Both the position numbers and the translations under genes were made by a program. From Hydractinia symbiolongicarpus (Eukaryota; Cnidaria; Hydrozoa; Anthoathecata; Hydractiniidae), in contig NC_079875.1 in assembly GCF_029227915.1 (NCBI RefSeq), positions 2,480,001 through 2,544,000 on the forward strand: DNA of 64,000 bases, read 5' to 3'. Shown here piece after piece: positions 10,213-23,621 of this stretch; position 1 is the first letter of the stretch; every line of letters starts with the position of its first letter. Under the pieces are notes generated by a model. The model had not been told where the DNA came from, made no database searches, and worked only from the letters and a program-made list of their open reading frames with translations.

Positions 10213-12823
10213 GAAGCGCTACCACAGCGCCCAGTGTAATCGCTGAGTTACGGCAAACATGTCAAATTAAGAAGAATGTTATTTCTTGGACTCCAATTGT
10301 CTCACTTTCACATTTATAAGGTCACAGCATGAAATCAGTTCAAATAAGTCCCACAGTCAATCGTTTCATTGTTAAAAGCGATACAACCTAGTAATACCGG
10401 AGAATATATCACGAAATACATGTTGGTACGAATATGTGACTCAACCGTTGTAACTCAATCGGATTAATACTGTTAGAAAGTCAGTGAAATGTAGTTTTTG
10501 AAACGCTCTCTACTTCTTCAGCGCGCGATAACGGCTAGCATTGGTCCCGCAGTAAAGAATGACTTATTTATCTAAAGTTTTAAATGAAGCGCTACCACAG
10601 CGCCCAGTGTAATCGCTGAGATCCGGAAATCACGTGAAATTAAGAAGAATATTTTTTCTTGGAGTCCAATTGTCTCATTTATCACATTTATCAGGTCACA
10701 GTCCAAAGTTAGTTCAATTAAGTCCCACAGTCAATCGTGTCATTGTTAAAAGCGATGCAGCCTAGTAATACCAGAAAAATATCGCTAAATACATGTTGGT
10801 ACGAATATGTGACCCAACCGTTGTAACTCAAACGAACTGACACCGTTAGAAAGTCAATGAAATGTGCTTTTCGAAACTGTCGCTAATTCTTCAGCGCTAG
10901 ATCACGGCTAGGATTGGTCCCACAGTAAAAAATGACTTATTAATCAAAGTTTTTAAATGAAGTGCTACTACAGCGCCCAGTGTAATCGCTGAGTTCCGGC
11001 AATCAGGTAAAATTAAGAAGAATGTTATTTCTTGGAGTCGAATTTTCTCATTTATCACATTTATCAGGTCACAGTCCAAAGTTAGTTCAATTAAGTACCA
11101 CAGCCAATCGTTTTACTGTTAAAAGCGATGCAACCTATTAATACGAGAAAAATATCGCTAAATACATGTTGGTACGATTATGTGACCCAACCGTTGTAAC
11201 TCAAACGGACTGACATCAATTAAAAGTCAGTGAAATGTAGTATTTGAAACTCTCTCTATTTCTTCAGCTCGCACTAACGGCTAGGATTGGTCCCACAGTT
11301 AGAAAGTGACTTTTTTATCTTAATTTTTAAATGAAGCGCTACCACAGCGCCCAGTGTAATCGCTGAGTTACGGCAAACATGTCAAATTAAGAAGAATGTT
11401 ATTTCTTGGAGTCCAATTGTCTCACTTTCACATTTATAAGGTCACAGCATGAAATCAGTTCAAATAAGTCCCACAGTCAATCATTTCATTGTTAAAAGCG
11501 ATACAACCTAGTAATACCGGAGAATATATCACGAAATACATGTTGGTACGAATATGTGACTCAACCGTTGTAACTCAATCGGATTAATACTGTTAGAAAG
11601 TCAGTGAAATGTAGTTTTTGAAACGCTCTCATCTTCTTCAGCGCGCGATAACGGCTAGTATTGGTCCCGCAGTAAAGAATGACTTATTTATCTAAATTTT
11701 TAAATGAAGCGCTACCACAGCGCCCAGTGTAATCGCTGAGATCCGGCAATCACGTGAAATTAAGAAGAATATTTTTTCTTAAATTCCAATTGTCTCATTT
11801 ATCACATTTATCAGGTCACAGTCCAAAGTTAGTTCAATTAAGTCCCACAGTCAATCGTATCATTGTTAAAAGCGATACAGCCTAGTAATACCAGAAAAAT
11901 ATCGCTAAATACATGTTGGTACGAATATGTGACCCAACCGTTGTAACTCAAACGAACTGACACCGTTAGAAAGTCAATGAAATGTACTTTTCGAAACTGT
12001 CGCTAATTCTTCAGCGCGAGATAACGGCTAGCATTGGTCCCGCAGTAAAGAATGACTTATTTATCTAAATTTTTAAATGAAGCGCTACCACAGCGCCCAG
12101 TGTAATCGCTGAGTTCCGGCAATCAGTTCAAATTAAGAAGAATGTTATTTCTTGGACTACAAATGTCTCACTTATAACATTTAAGGTCACAGTCCGAAAT
12201 CAGTTCAATTAAGTCCCTCAGCCAATCGTTTCACTGTTAAAAGCGATGGAATCTAGTAATATGAGAAAAATATCGCTAAATACATGTTGGTACGAATATG
12301 TGACCCAACCGTTGTAACTCAAACGAACTGACACCGTTAGAAAGTCAATGAAATGTACTTTTTGAAACTGTCGCTAATTCTTCAGCGCGAGATAACGGTT
12401 AGGATTGGTCCCACAGTAAAAAATGACTTATTAATTAAAATTTTTAAATGAAGCACTACCACAGCGTCCAGTGTAATCGCTGAGTTCCGGCAATCAGGTC
12501 AAATTAAGAAGAATGTTATTTCTTGGAGTCCAATTTTCTTATTTATCACATTTATCAGGTCACAGTCCAAAGTTAGTTCAATTAAGTACCACAGCCAATC
12601 GTTTTACTGTTAAAAGCGATGCAACCTATTAATACGAGAAAAATATCGCTAAATACATGTTGGTACGATTATGTGACCCAACCGTTGTAACTCAAACGGA
12701 CTGACATCAATTAAAAGTCAGTGAAATGTAGTATTTGAAACTCTCTCTATTTCTTCAGCTCGCGCTAACGGCTAGGATTGGTCCCACAGTTAAAAAGTGA
12801 CTTTTTTATCTTAATTTTTAAAT
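10213..12823. repeat. Heptameric higher-order repeat copy 1 (2,611 bp)
   Basis: Seven monomers (10213 A, 10586 B, 10959 C/D hybrid, 11333 A, 11706 B, 12079 C, 12450 D), equivalent to one trimer plus one full A-B-C-D tetramer. Every boundary except the fourth to sixth recurs exactly 2,611 bp downstream; those three are 1-2 bp off because of small indels. A marker is the monomer at 10959 with agtgctactacagcg, aatcaggtaaaattaag and ggagtcgaattttctc, matched at 13570. The monomer at 12079 lost two bases (acatttaaggtc). Confidence 0.91.
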
Positions 12824-15434
12824 GAAGCGCTACCACAGCGCCCAGTGTAATCGCTGAGTTACGGCAAACATGTCAAATTAAGAAGAATGTTATTTCTTGG
12901 AGTCCAATTGTCTCACTTTCACATTTATAAGGTCACAGCATGAAATCAGTTCAAATAAGTCCCACAGTCAATCGTTTCATTGTTAAAAGCGATACAACCT
13001 AGTAATACCGGAGAATATATCACGAAATACATGTTGGTACGAATATGTGACTCAACCGTTGTAACTCAATCGGATTAATACTGTTAGAAAGTCAGTGAAA
13101 TGTAGTTTTTGAAACGCTCTCTACTTCTTCAGCGCGCGATAACGGCTAGCATTGGTCCCGCAGTAAAGAATGACTTATTTATCTAAATTTTTAAATGAAG
13201 CGCTACCACAGCGCCAAGTGAAATCGCTGAGATCCGGCAATCACGTGAAATTAAAAAGAATATTTTTTCTTGGAGTCCAATTGTCTCATTTATCACATTT
13301 ATCAGGTCACAGTCCAAAGTTAGTTCAATTAAGTCCCACAGTCAATCGTGTCATTGTTAAAAGCGATGCAGCCTAGTAATACCAGAAAAATATCGCTAAA
13401 TACATGTTGGTACGAATATGTGACCCAACCGTTGTAACTCAAACGAACTGACACCGTTAGAAAGTCAATGAAATGTACTTTTCGAAACTGTCGCTAATTC
13501 TTCAGCGCTAGATAACGGCTAGGATTGGTCCCACAGTAAAAAATGACTTATTAATCAAAGTTTTTAAATGAAGCGCTACTACAGCGCCCAGTGTAATCGC
13601 TGAGTTCCGGCAATCAGGTAAAATTAAGAAGAATGTTATTTCTTGGAGTCGAATTTTCTCATTTATCACATTTATCAGGTCACAGTCCAAAGTTAGTTCA
13701 ATTAAGTACCACAGCCAATCGTTTTACTGTTAAAAGCGATGCAACCTATTAATACGAGAAAAATATCGCTAAATACATGTTGGTACGATTATGTGACCCA
13801 ACCGTTGTAACTCAAACGGACTGACATCAATTGAAAGTCAGTGAAATGTAGTATTTGAAACTCTCTCTAATTCTTCAGCTCGCGCTAACGGCTAGGATTG
13901 GTCCCACGGTAAAAAATGACTTATTAATTAAAATTTTTAAATGAAGCACTACCACAGCGTCCAGTGTAATCGCTGAGTTCCGGCAATCAGGTCAAATTAA
14001 GAAGAATGTTATTTCTTGGAGTCCAATTGTCTCACTTTCACATTTATAAGGTCACAGCATGAAATCAGTTCAAATAAGTCCCACAGTCAATCATTTCATT
14101 GTTAAAAGCGATACAACCTAGTAATACTGGAGAATATATCACGAAATACATGTTGGTACGAATATGTGACTCAACCGTTGTAACTCAATCGGATTAATAC
14201 TGTTAGAAAGTCAGTGAAATGTAGTTTTTGAAACGCTCTCATCTTCTTCAGCGCGCGATAACGGCTAGCATTGGTCCCGCAGTAAAGAATGACTTATTTA
14301 TCTAAATTTTTAAATGAAGCGCTACCACAGCGCCCAGTGTAATCGCTGAGATCCGGCAATCACGTGAAATTAAGAAGAATATTTTTTTTGGAGTCCAATT
14401 GTCTCATTTATCACATTTATCAGGTCACAGTCCAAAGTTAGTTCAATTAAGTCCCACAGTCAATCGTATCATTGTTAAAAGCGATGCAGCCTAGTAATAC
14501 CAGAAAAATATCGCTAAATACATGTTGGTACGAATATGTGACCCAACCGTTGTAACTCAAACGAACTGACACCGTTAGAAAGTCAATGAAATGTACTTTT
14601 CGAAACTGTCGCTAATTCTTCAGCGCGAGATAACGGCTAGCATTGGTCCCGCAGTAAAGAATGACTTATTTATCTAAATTTTTAAATGAAGCGCTACCAC
14701 AGCGCCCAGTGTAATCGCTGAGTTCCGGCAATCAGGTCAAATTAAGAAGAATGTTATTTCTTGGAGTACAATTGTCTCACTTATAACATTTATAAGGTCA
14801 CAGTCCGAAATCAGTTCAATTAAGTCCCACAGCCAATCGTTTCACTGTTAAAAGCGATGGAATCTAGTAATATGAGAAAAATATCGCTAAATACATGTTG
14901 GTACGAATATGTGACCCAACCGTTGTAACTCAAACGAACTGACACCGTTAGAAAGTCAATGAAATGTACTTTTTGAAACTGTCGTTAATTCTTCAGCGCG
15001 AGATAACGGTTAGGATTGGTCCCACAGTAAAAAATGACTTATTAATTAAAATTTTTAAATGAAGCACTACCACAGCGTCCAGTGTAATCGCTGAGTTCCG
15101 GCAATCAGGTCAAATTAAGAAGAATGTTATTTCTTGGACTCCAATTTTCTTATTTATCACATTTATCAGGTCACAGTCCAAAGTTAGTTCAATTAAGTAC
15201 CACAGCCAATCGTTTTACTGTTAAAAGCGATGCAACCTATTAATACGAGAAAAATATCGCTAAATACATGTTGGTGCGATTATGTGACCCAACCGTTGTA
15301 ACTCAAACGGACTGACATCAATTGAAAGTCAGTGAAATGTAGTATTTGAAACTCTCTCTATTTCTTCAGCTCGCGCTAACGGCTAGGATTGGTCCCACAG
15401 TTAAAAAGTGACTTTTTTATCTTAATTTTTAAAT
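12824..15434. repeat. Heptameric higher-order repeat copy 2 (2,611 bp)
   Basis: Monomers at 12824, 13197, 13570, 13943, 14316, 14688 and 15061 repeat 10213-12823. The exception is 13943: copy 1 has an A-type start there (11333), while this copy has D-type sequence from about 13907 to 14015 and returns to A-type at ctcactttcacattt. A minus-strand 60-codon frame repeats exactly between copies (10897-11079, 13508-13690) and is non-coding. A one-base slip shortens the T run at 14383-14390. Confidence 0.91.
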
Positions 15435-16927
15435 GAAGCGCTACCATAGCGCCCAGTGTAATCGCTGAGTTACGGCAAACATGTCAAATTAAGAAGAATG
15501 TTATTTCTTGGAGTCCAATTGTCTCACTTTCACATTTATAAGGTCACAGCACGAAATCAGTTCAAATAAGTCCCACAGTCAATCATTTCATTGTTAAAAG
15601 CGATACAACCTAGTAATACCGGAGAATATATCACGAAATACATGTTGGTACGAATATGTGACACAACCGTTGTAACTCAATTGAATTAATACTGTTAGAA
15701 AGTCAGTGAAATGTAGTTTTTGAAACGCTCTCATCTTCTTCAGCGCGCGATAACGGCTAGCATTGGTCCCGCAGTAAAGAATGACTTATTTATCTAAATT
15801 TTTAAATGAAGCGCTACCACAGCGCCCAGTGTAATCGCTGAGATCCGGTTATCACGTGAAATTAAGAAGAATATTTTTTCTTGGAGTCCAATTGTCTCAT
15901 TGATCACATTTATCGGGTCACAGTCCAAAGTTAGTTCAATTAAGTCCCACAGTCAATCGTGTCATTGTTAAAAGCGATGCAGCCTAGTAATACCAGAAAA
16001 ATATCGCTAAATACATGTTGGTACGAATATGTGACCCAACCGTTGTAACTCAAACGAACTGACACCGTTAGAAAGTCAATGAAATGTACTTTTCGAAACT
16101 GTCGCTAATTCTTCAGCGCGAGATAACGGCTAGGATTGGTCCCACAGTAAAAAATGACTTATTAATCAAAAATTTTAAATGAAGCGCTACCACAGCACCC
16201 AGTGTAATCGCTGAGTTCCGGCAATCAGGTCAAATTAAGAAGAATGTTATTTCTTGGAGTACAATTGTCTCACTTATAACATTTATAAGGTCACAGTCCG
16301 AAATCAGTTCAATTAAGTCCCACAGCCAATTGTTTCACTGTTAAAAGCGATGGAATCTAGTAATATGAGAAAAATATCGCTAAATACATGTTGGTACGAA
16401 TATGTGACCCAACCGTTGTAACTCAAACGAACTGACACCGTTAGAAAGTCAATGAAATGTACTTTTTGAAACTGTCGCTAATTCTTCAGCGCGAGATAAC
16501 GGTTAGGATTGGTCCCACAGTAAAAAATGACTTATTAATCAAAATTTTTAAATGAAGCACTACCACAGCGTCCAGTGTTATCGCTGAGTTCCGGCAATCA
16601 GGTCAAATTAAGAAAAATGTTATTTCTTGGAGTCCAATTTTCTCATTTATCACATTTATCAGATCACAGTCCAAAGTTAGTTCAATTAAGTACCACAGCC
16701 AATCGCTTTACTGTTAAAAGCGATGCAACCTATTAATACGAGAAAAATATCGCTAAATACATGTTGGTACGATTATGTGACCCAACCGTTGTAACTCAAA
16801 CGGACTGACATCAATTGAATGTCAGTGAAATGTAGTATTTGAAACTCTCTCTATTTCTTCAGCTCGCGCTAACGGCTAGGATTGGTCCCACAGTTAAAAA
16901 GTGACTTTTTTATCTTAATTTTTAAAT
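15435..16927. repeat. A-B-C-D tetrameric higher-order repeat, copy 1 (1,493 bp)
   Basis: Monomers: 15435 A (ttacggcaaacatg), 15808 B (gatccggttatcacgtg), 16181 C (ggagtacaattgtctcac, gcgatggaatctag, atatgagaaaa) and 16554 D (atgaagcactaccac, agcgtccagtg, taccacagcc, attaatacgag, ctctctctatttc, cagctcgcgc). This is the cleanest example of the four-type order underlying the central array. The lengths 373, 373, 373 and 374 are repeated in copy 2. Confidence 0.92.
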
Positions 16928-18420
16928 GAAGCGCTACCACAGCGCCCAGTGTAATCGCTGAGTCACGGCAAACATGTCAAATTAAGAAGAATGTTATTTC
17001 TTGGAGTCCAATTGTCTCACTTTCACATTTATAAGGTCACAGCATGAAATCAGTTCAAATAAGTCCCACAGTCAATCGTTTCATTGTTAAAAGCGATACA
17101 ACCTAGTAATACCGGAGAATATATCACGAAATAAATGTTGGTACGAATATGTGACTCAACCGTTGTAACTCAATCGGATTAATACTGTTAGAAAGTCAGT
17201 GAAATGTAGTTTTTGAAACGCTCTCATCTTCTTCAGCGCGCGATAACGGCTAGCATTGGTCCCGCAGTAAAGAATGACTTATTTATCTAAATTTTTAAAT
17301 GAAGCGCTACCACAGCGCCCAGTGTAATCGCTGAGTTCCGGCAATCACGTGAAATTAAGAAGAATATTTTTTCTTGGAGTCCAATTGTCTCATTTATCAC
17401 ATTTATCAGGTCACAGTCCAAAGTTAGTTCAATTAAGTCCCACAGTCAATTGTGTCATTGTTAAAAGCGATTCAGCCTAGTAATACCAGAAAAATATCGC
17501 TAAATACATGTTGGTACGAATATGTGACCCAACCGTTGTAACTCAAACGAACTGACACCGTTAGAAAGTCAATGAAATGTACTTTTCGAAACTGTCGCTA
17601 ATTCTTCTGCGCGAGATAACGGCTAGGATTGGTCCCACAGTAAAAAATGACTTATCAATCAAAAATTTTAAATGAAGCGCTACCACAGCACCCAGTGTAA
17701 TCGCTGAGTTCCGGCAATCAGGTCAAATTAAGAAGAATGTTATTTCTTGGAGTACAATTGTCTCACTTATAACATTTATAAGGTCACAGTCCGAAATCAG
17801 TTCAATTAAGTCCCACAGCCAATCGTTTCACTGTTAAAAGCGATGGAATCTAGTAATATGAGAAAAATATCGCTAAATACATGTTGGTACGAATATGTGA
17901 CCCAACCGTTGTAACTCAAACGAACTGACACCGTTAGAAAGTCAATGAAATGTACTTTTTGAAACTGTCCCTAATTCTTCAGCGCGAGATAACGGTTAGG
18001 ATTGGTCCCACAGTAAAAAATGACTTATTAATCAAAATTTTTAAATGAAGCACTACCACAGCGTCCAGTGTAATCGCTGAGTTCCGGCAATCAGGTCAAA
18101 TTAAGAAGAATGTTATTTCTTGGAGTCCAATTTTCCCATTTATCACATTTATCAGATCACAGTCCAAAGTTAGTTCAATTAAGTACCACAGCCAATCGCT
18201 TTACTGTTAAAAGCGATGCAACCTATTAATACGAGAAAAATATCGCTAAATACATGTTGGTACGATTATGTGACCCAACCGTTGTAACTCAAACGGACTG
18301 ACATCAATTGAATGTCAGTGAAATGTAGTATTTGAAACTCTCTCTATTTCTTCAGCTCGCGCTAACGGCTAGGATTGGTCCCACAGTTAAAAAGTGACTT
18401 TTTTATCTTAATTTTTAAAT
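16928..18420. repeat. A-B-C-D tetrameric higher-order repeat, copy 2 (1,493 bp)
   Basis: Monomers at 16928, 17301, 17674 and 18047 repeat 15435-16927 at an offset of 1,493 bp. Shared uncommon variants are cagcacccagtgtaatcg in C, tcagatcacag and caatcgctttactg in D, and tgaatgtcagtg. A-type differences include gagtcacggcaaac here against gagttacggcaaac. The third A monomer (18421) shares gaaataaatgttgg with 17130 of this copy, so the unit continues one and a half monomers further before the order breaks. Confidence 0.91.
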
Positions 18421-19539
18421 GAAGCGCTACCACAGCGCCCAGTGTAATCGCTGAGTTACGGCAAACATGTCAAATTAAGAAGAATGTTATTTCTTGGAGT
18501 CCAATTGTCTCACTTTTACATTTATAATTTCACAGCATGAAATCAGTTCAAATAAGTCCCACAGTCAATCGTTTCATTGTTAAAAGCGATACAACCTAGT
18601 AATACCGGAGAATATATCACGAAATAAATGTTGGTACGAATATGTGACTCAACCGTTGTAACTCAATCGGATTAATACTGTTAGAAAGTCAGTGAAATGT
18701 AGTTTTTGAAACGCTCTCATCTTCTTCAGCGCGCAATAACGGCTAGCATTGGTCCCGCAGTAAAGAATGACTTATTTATCTAAATTTTTAAATGAAGCGC
18801 TACCACAGCGCCCAGTGTAATCGCTGAGATCCGGCAATCACGTGAAATTAAGAAGAATATTTTTTCTTGGAGTCCAATTGTCTCATTTATCACATTTATC
18901 AGGTCACAGTCCAAAGTTAGTTCAATTAAGTCCCACAGTCAATCGTGTCATTGTTAAAAGCGATGCAGCCTAGTAATACCAGAAAAATATCGCTAAATAC
19001 ATGTTGGTACGAATATGTGACCCAACCGTTGTAACTCAAACGAACTGACACCGTTAGAAAGTCAATGAAATGTACTTTTCGAAACTGTCGCTAATTCTTC
19101 AGCGCGAGATAACGGCTAGCATTGGTCCCGCAGTAAAGAATGACTTATTTATCTAAATTTTTAAATGAAGCGCTACCACAGCGCCCAGTGTAATCGCTGA
19201 GATCCGGCAATCACGTGAAATTAAGAAGAATATTTTTTCTTGGAGTCCAATTGTCTCATTTATCACATTTATCAGGTCACAGTCCAAAATCAGTTCAATT
19301 AAGTCCCACAGCCAATCGTTTCACTATGAAAAGCGATGCAACCTAGTAATAAAAGAAAAATATCGCTAAATACATGTTGGTACGAATATGTGACGCAACC
19401 GTTGTAACTCAAGCGGATTGATACCGTTAGAAAGTCAATGAATAGTAGTTTTTGAAACTGTCGCTATTTCTTCAGCACGCGATAAAGGCTAAGATTGGTC
19501 CCACAGTAAAGAATGACTTGCTTATCTAAATTTTTAAAT
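18421..19539. repeat. End of the A-B-C-D region and change of family
   Basis: Monomers at 18421 (A), 18794 (B) and 19167 (hybrid). The last begins as B-type and switches after cacagtccaaaatcag to a new type marked by tcactatgaaaagcg, gtgacgcaaccg, aagcggattgatacc and gaatgacttgctt. From here on the E-type (acgcaaccg, aagcggattg) and F-type (atgaaccactacc) monomers appear, which are absent further left. Confidence 0.82.
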
Positions 19540-21386
19540 GAAGCGCTACCACAGAGTCCAGTGTAATCGCTGAGTTTCGGCAATCAGGTCAAATTAAGAA
19601 GAATGTTATTTCTTGGAGTCCAATTTTCTCATTTATCACATTTATCAGGTCACAGTCCAAAGTTAGTTCAATTAAGTCCCACAGTCAATCGTTTCATTGT
19701 TAAAAGCGATGCAGCCTAGTAATTCCAGAAAAATATCGCTAAATACATGTTGGTGGGAATATGTGACCCAACCGTTGTAACTCAAACGAACTGACACCGT
19801 TATAAAGTCAATGAAATGTAGTTTTTGAAACTGTCGCTATTTCTTCAGCACGCGATAACGGCTAGGATTGGTCCCACAGTAAAGAATGACTTGCTTATCT
19901 AAATTTTTAAATGAAGCGCTACCACAGCGTCCAGTGTAATCGCTGAGTTCCAACAATCAGGTCAAATTAAGAAGAATGTTATTTTTTGGAGTCCAATTGT
20001 CTCACTTATAACATTTATAAGGTCACAGCCAAAATCAGTTCAATTAAGTCCCACAGCCAATCGTTTCACTATTAAAAGCGATGCAACCTAGTAATATGAG
20101 AAAAATATCGCTAAATACATGTTGGTACGAAAATATGACCCAACCGTTGTAACTCAAACGAACTGACACCGTCAGAAAGTCAATGAAATGTACTTTTTGA
20201 AACTGTCGCTAATTCTTCAGCGCGAGATAACGGCTAGGATTGGTCCCACAGTAAAAAATGACTTATTAATCAAAATTTTTAAATGAAGCACTACCACAGC
20301 GTCCAGTGTAATCGCTGAGTTTCGGCAATCAGGTCAAATTAAGAAGAATGTTATTTCTTGGAGTCCAATTTTCTCATTTATCACATTTATCAGGTCACAG
20401 TCCAAAGTTAGTTCAATTAAGTCCCACAGTCAATCGTTTCATTGTTAAAAGCGATGCAGCCTAGTAATACCAGAAAAATATCGCTAAATACATGTTGGTG
20501 GGAATATGTGACCCAGCCGTTGTAACTCAAACAAACTGACACCGTTAGAAAGTCAATGAAATGTACTTTGTGAAACTGTCGTTAATTCTTCAGCGCGAGA
20601 TAACGGCTAGGATTGGTCCCACAGTAAAAAATGACTCATTAATCTAAATTTTTAAATGAACAACTACCACAGCGTCCAGTGTAATCGCTGAGTTCCGGCA
20701 ATCAGGTCAAATTAAGAAGAATGTTATTTCTTGGAGTACAATTGTCTCACTTATAACATTTATAAGGTCACAGTCCAAAATCAGTTCAATTAAGTCCCAC
20801 AGTCAATCGTTTCATTGTTAAAAGCGATGCAGCCTAGTAATACCAGAAAAATATCGCTAAATACATGTTGGTAGGAATATGTGACCCAACCGTTGTAACT
20901 CAAACGAACTGACACCGTTAGAAAGTCAATGAAATGTACTTTGGGAAACTGTCGTTAATTCGTCAGCGCGAGATAACGGCTAGGATTGGTCCCACAGTAA
21001 AAAATGACTCATTAATCTAAATTTTTAAATGAACCACTACCACAGCGTCCAGTGTAATCGCTGAGTTCCGGGAATCAGGTCAAATTAAGAAGAATGTTAT
21101 TTTTTGGAGTCCAATTGTCTCACTTATAACATTTATAAGGTCACAGTCCAAAATCAGTTCAATTAAGTCCCACATTAAAAGCGATGCAACCTAGTAATAC
21201 CAGAAAAATATCGCTAAATACATGTTGGTACGAATATGTGACGCAACCGTTGTAACTGAAGCGGATTGATACCGTTAGAAAGCCAATGAAATGGAGTTTT
21301 TGAAACTGTCGCTATTTTTTCAGCGTGCAATAAGGGCTAGGATAGGTCCCACAGTAAAAATGACTTATTTATCTAAATTTTTAAAT
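19540..21386. repeat. Shuffled E/F monomer zone, first copy of a 2.59-kb-offset duplication
   Basis: Monomers at 19540, 19913, 20285, 20658 and 21031. The stretch from about 19560 to 20810 recurs at about 22150-23390, offset 2,590-2,591 bp. Joint markers are gtaattccagaaaa, ttggtgggaatatg, gagttccaacaatcagg, acgaaaatatgacc and gacccagccgttg. F-type monomers with atgaaccactaccac (atgaacaactaccac at 20655) first appear here. Confidence 0.85.
21031..21386. repeat. Monomer with a 16-bp internal deletion (356 bp)
   Basis: At the junction 21174/21175 the sequence reads cccaca directly followed by ttaaaagcgatg. The usual caatcgtttcactg segment between them is missing. The following monomers are normal, and the deletion has not been copied elsewhere in the window, so it probably arose late. 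The rest of the monomer is F-type at its start and E-type at its end. Confidence 0.88.
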
Positions 21387-23621
21387 GAAGCGCTACCACA
21401 GCGCCAAGTGTAATCGCTGAGTTCCGGCAATCACGTCAAATTAGGAAGAATGTTGTTTTTCGGAGTCCAACTTTCTCATTTATCACATTTATCAGGTCAC
21501 AGTCCAAAGTTAGTTCAATTAAGTCCCACAGTCAATCGTTTCATTGTTAAAAGCGATGCAGCCTAGTAATACCAGAAAAATATCGCTAAATACATGTTGG
21601 TAGGAATATGTGACCCAACCGTTGTAACTCAAACGAACTGACACCGTTAGAAAGTCAATGAAATGTACTTTGTGAAACTGTCGTTAATTCTTCAGCGCGA
21701 GATAACGGCTAGGATTGGTCCCACAGAAAAGAATGACTTGTTAATCTAAATTTTTAAATGAACCACTACCACAGCGTCCAGTGTAATCGCTGAGTTCCGG
21801 CAATCAGGTCAAATTAAGAAGAATGTTTTTTTTGAGTCCAATTGTCTCATTTATCACATTTATCAGGTCACAGTCCAAAGTTAGTTCAATTAAGTCCCAC
21901 AGCCAATCGTTTCACTATTAAAAGCGATGCAACCTAGTAATATGAGAAAAATATCGCTAAATACATGTTGGTACGAATATGTGACCCAACCGTTGTAACT
22001 CAAACGAACTGACACCGTTAGAAAGTCAATGAAATGTACTTTTTGAAACTGTCGCTAATTCTTCAGCGCGAGATAACGGCTAGGATTGGTCCCACAGTAA
22101 AAAATGACTTATTAATCAAAATTTTTAAATGAAGCACTACCACAGCGTCCAGTGTAATCGCTGAGTTTCGGCAATCAGGTCAAATTAAGAAGAATGTTAT
22201 TTCTTGGAGTCCAATTTTCTCATTTATCACATTTATCAGGTCACAGTCAAAGTTAGTTCAATTAAGTCCCACAGTCAATCGTTTCATTGTTAAAAGCGAT
22301 GCAGCCTAGTAATTCCAGAAAAATATCGCTAAATACATGTTGGTGGGAATATGTGACCCAACCGTTGTAACTCAAACGAACTGACACCGTTAGAAAGTCA
22401 ATGAAATGTAGTTTTGGAAACTGTCGCTATTTCTTCAGCACGCGATAACGGCTAGGATTGGTCCCACAGTAAAGAATGACTTGCTTATCTAAATTTTTAA
22501 ATGAAGCGCTACCACAGCGTCCAGTGTAATCGCTGAGTTCCAACAATCAGGTCAAATTAAGAAGAATATTATTTTTTGGAGTCCAATTGTCTCACTTATA
22601 ACATTTATAAGGTCACAGTCCAAAATCAGTTCAATTAAGTCCCACAGCCAATCGTTTCACTATTAAAAGCGATGCAACCTAGTAATATGAGAAAAATATC
22701 GCTAAATACATGTTGGTACGAAAATATGACCCAACCGTTGTAACTCAAACGAACTGACACCGTCAGAAAGTCAATGAAATGTACTTTTTGAAACTGTCGC
22801 TAATTCTTCAGCGCGAGATAACGGCTAGGATTGGTCCCACAGTAAAAAATGACTTATTAATCAAAATTTTTAAATGAAGCACTACCACAGCGTCCAGTGT
22901 AATCGCTGAGTTTCGGCAATCAGGTCAAATTAAGAAGAATGTTATTTCTTGGAGTCCAATTTTCTCATTTATCACATTTATCAGGTCACAGTCCAAAGTT
23001 AGTTCAATTAAGTCCCACAGTCAATCGTTTCATTGTTAAAAGCGATGCAGCCTAGTAATACCAGAAAAATATCGCTAAATACATGTTGGTGGGAATATGT
23101 GACCCAGCCGTTGTAACTCAAACAAACTGACACCGTTAGAAAGTCAATGAAATGTACTTTGTGAAACTGTCGTTAATTCTTCAGCGCGAGATAACGGTTA
23201 GGATTGGTCCCACAGTAAAAAATGACTCATTAATCTAAATTTTTAAATGAACCACTACCACAGCGTCCAGTGTAATCGCTGAGTTCCGGCAATCAGGTCA
23301 AATTAAGAAGAATGTTATTTCTTGGAGTACAATTGTCTCACTTATAACATTTATAAGGTCACAGTCCAAAATCAGTTCAATTAAGTCCCACAGCCAATCG
23401 TTTCACTGTTAAAAGCGATGCAACCTAGTAATATGAGAAAAATATCGCTAAATACATGTTGGTACGAAAATATGACCCAACCGTTGTAACTCAAACGAAC
23501 TGACACCGTCAGAAAGTCAATGAAATGTACTTTTTGAAACTGTCGCTAATTCTTCAGCGCGAGATAACGGCTAGGATTGGTCCCACAGTAAAAAATGACT
23601 TATTTATCTAAATTTTTAAAT
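21387..23621. repeat. E/F monomer zone, second copy of the 2.59-kb-offset duplication
   Basis: Monomers at 21387 (E: agcgccaagtg, gttgtttttcggag), 21760 (F), 22131, 22503, 22876 and 23249. From about 22150 to 23390 it duplicates 19560-20810. Small private deletions occur: the T run and missing gg in 21760 (ttttttttgagtcc), and cacagtcaaag for cacagtccaaag in 22131. The match ends inside 23249, where cccacagccaatcg replaces cccacagtcaatcg. Confidence 0.85.

Noticed and set aside
13170-13376. 68-codon plus-strand frame, the longest in the window
   Set aside because: It is open only because this monomer has rare variants (agtgaaatcg, ttaaaaagaat). The equivalent frame is closed in sister monomers of the same type.
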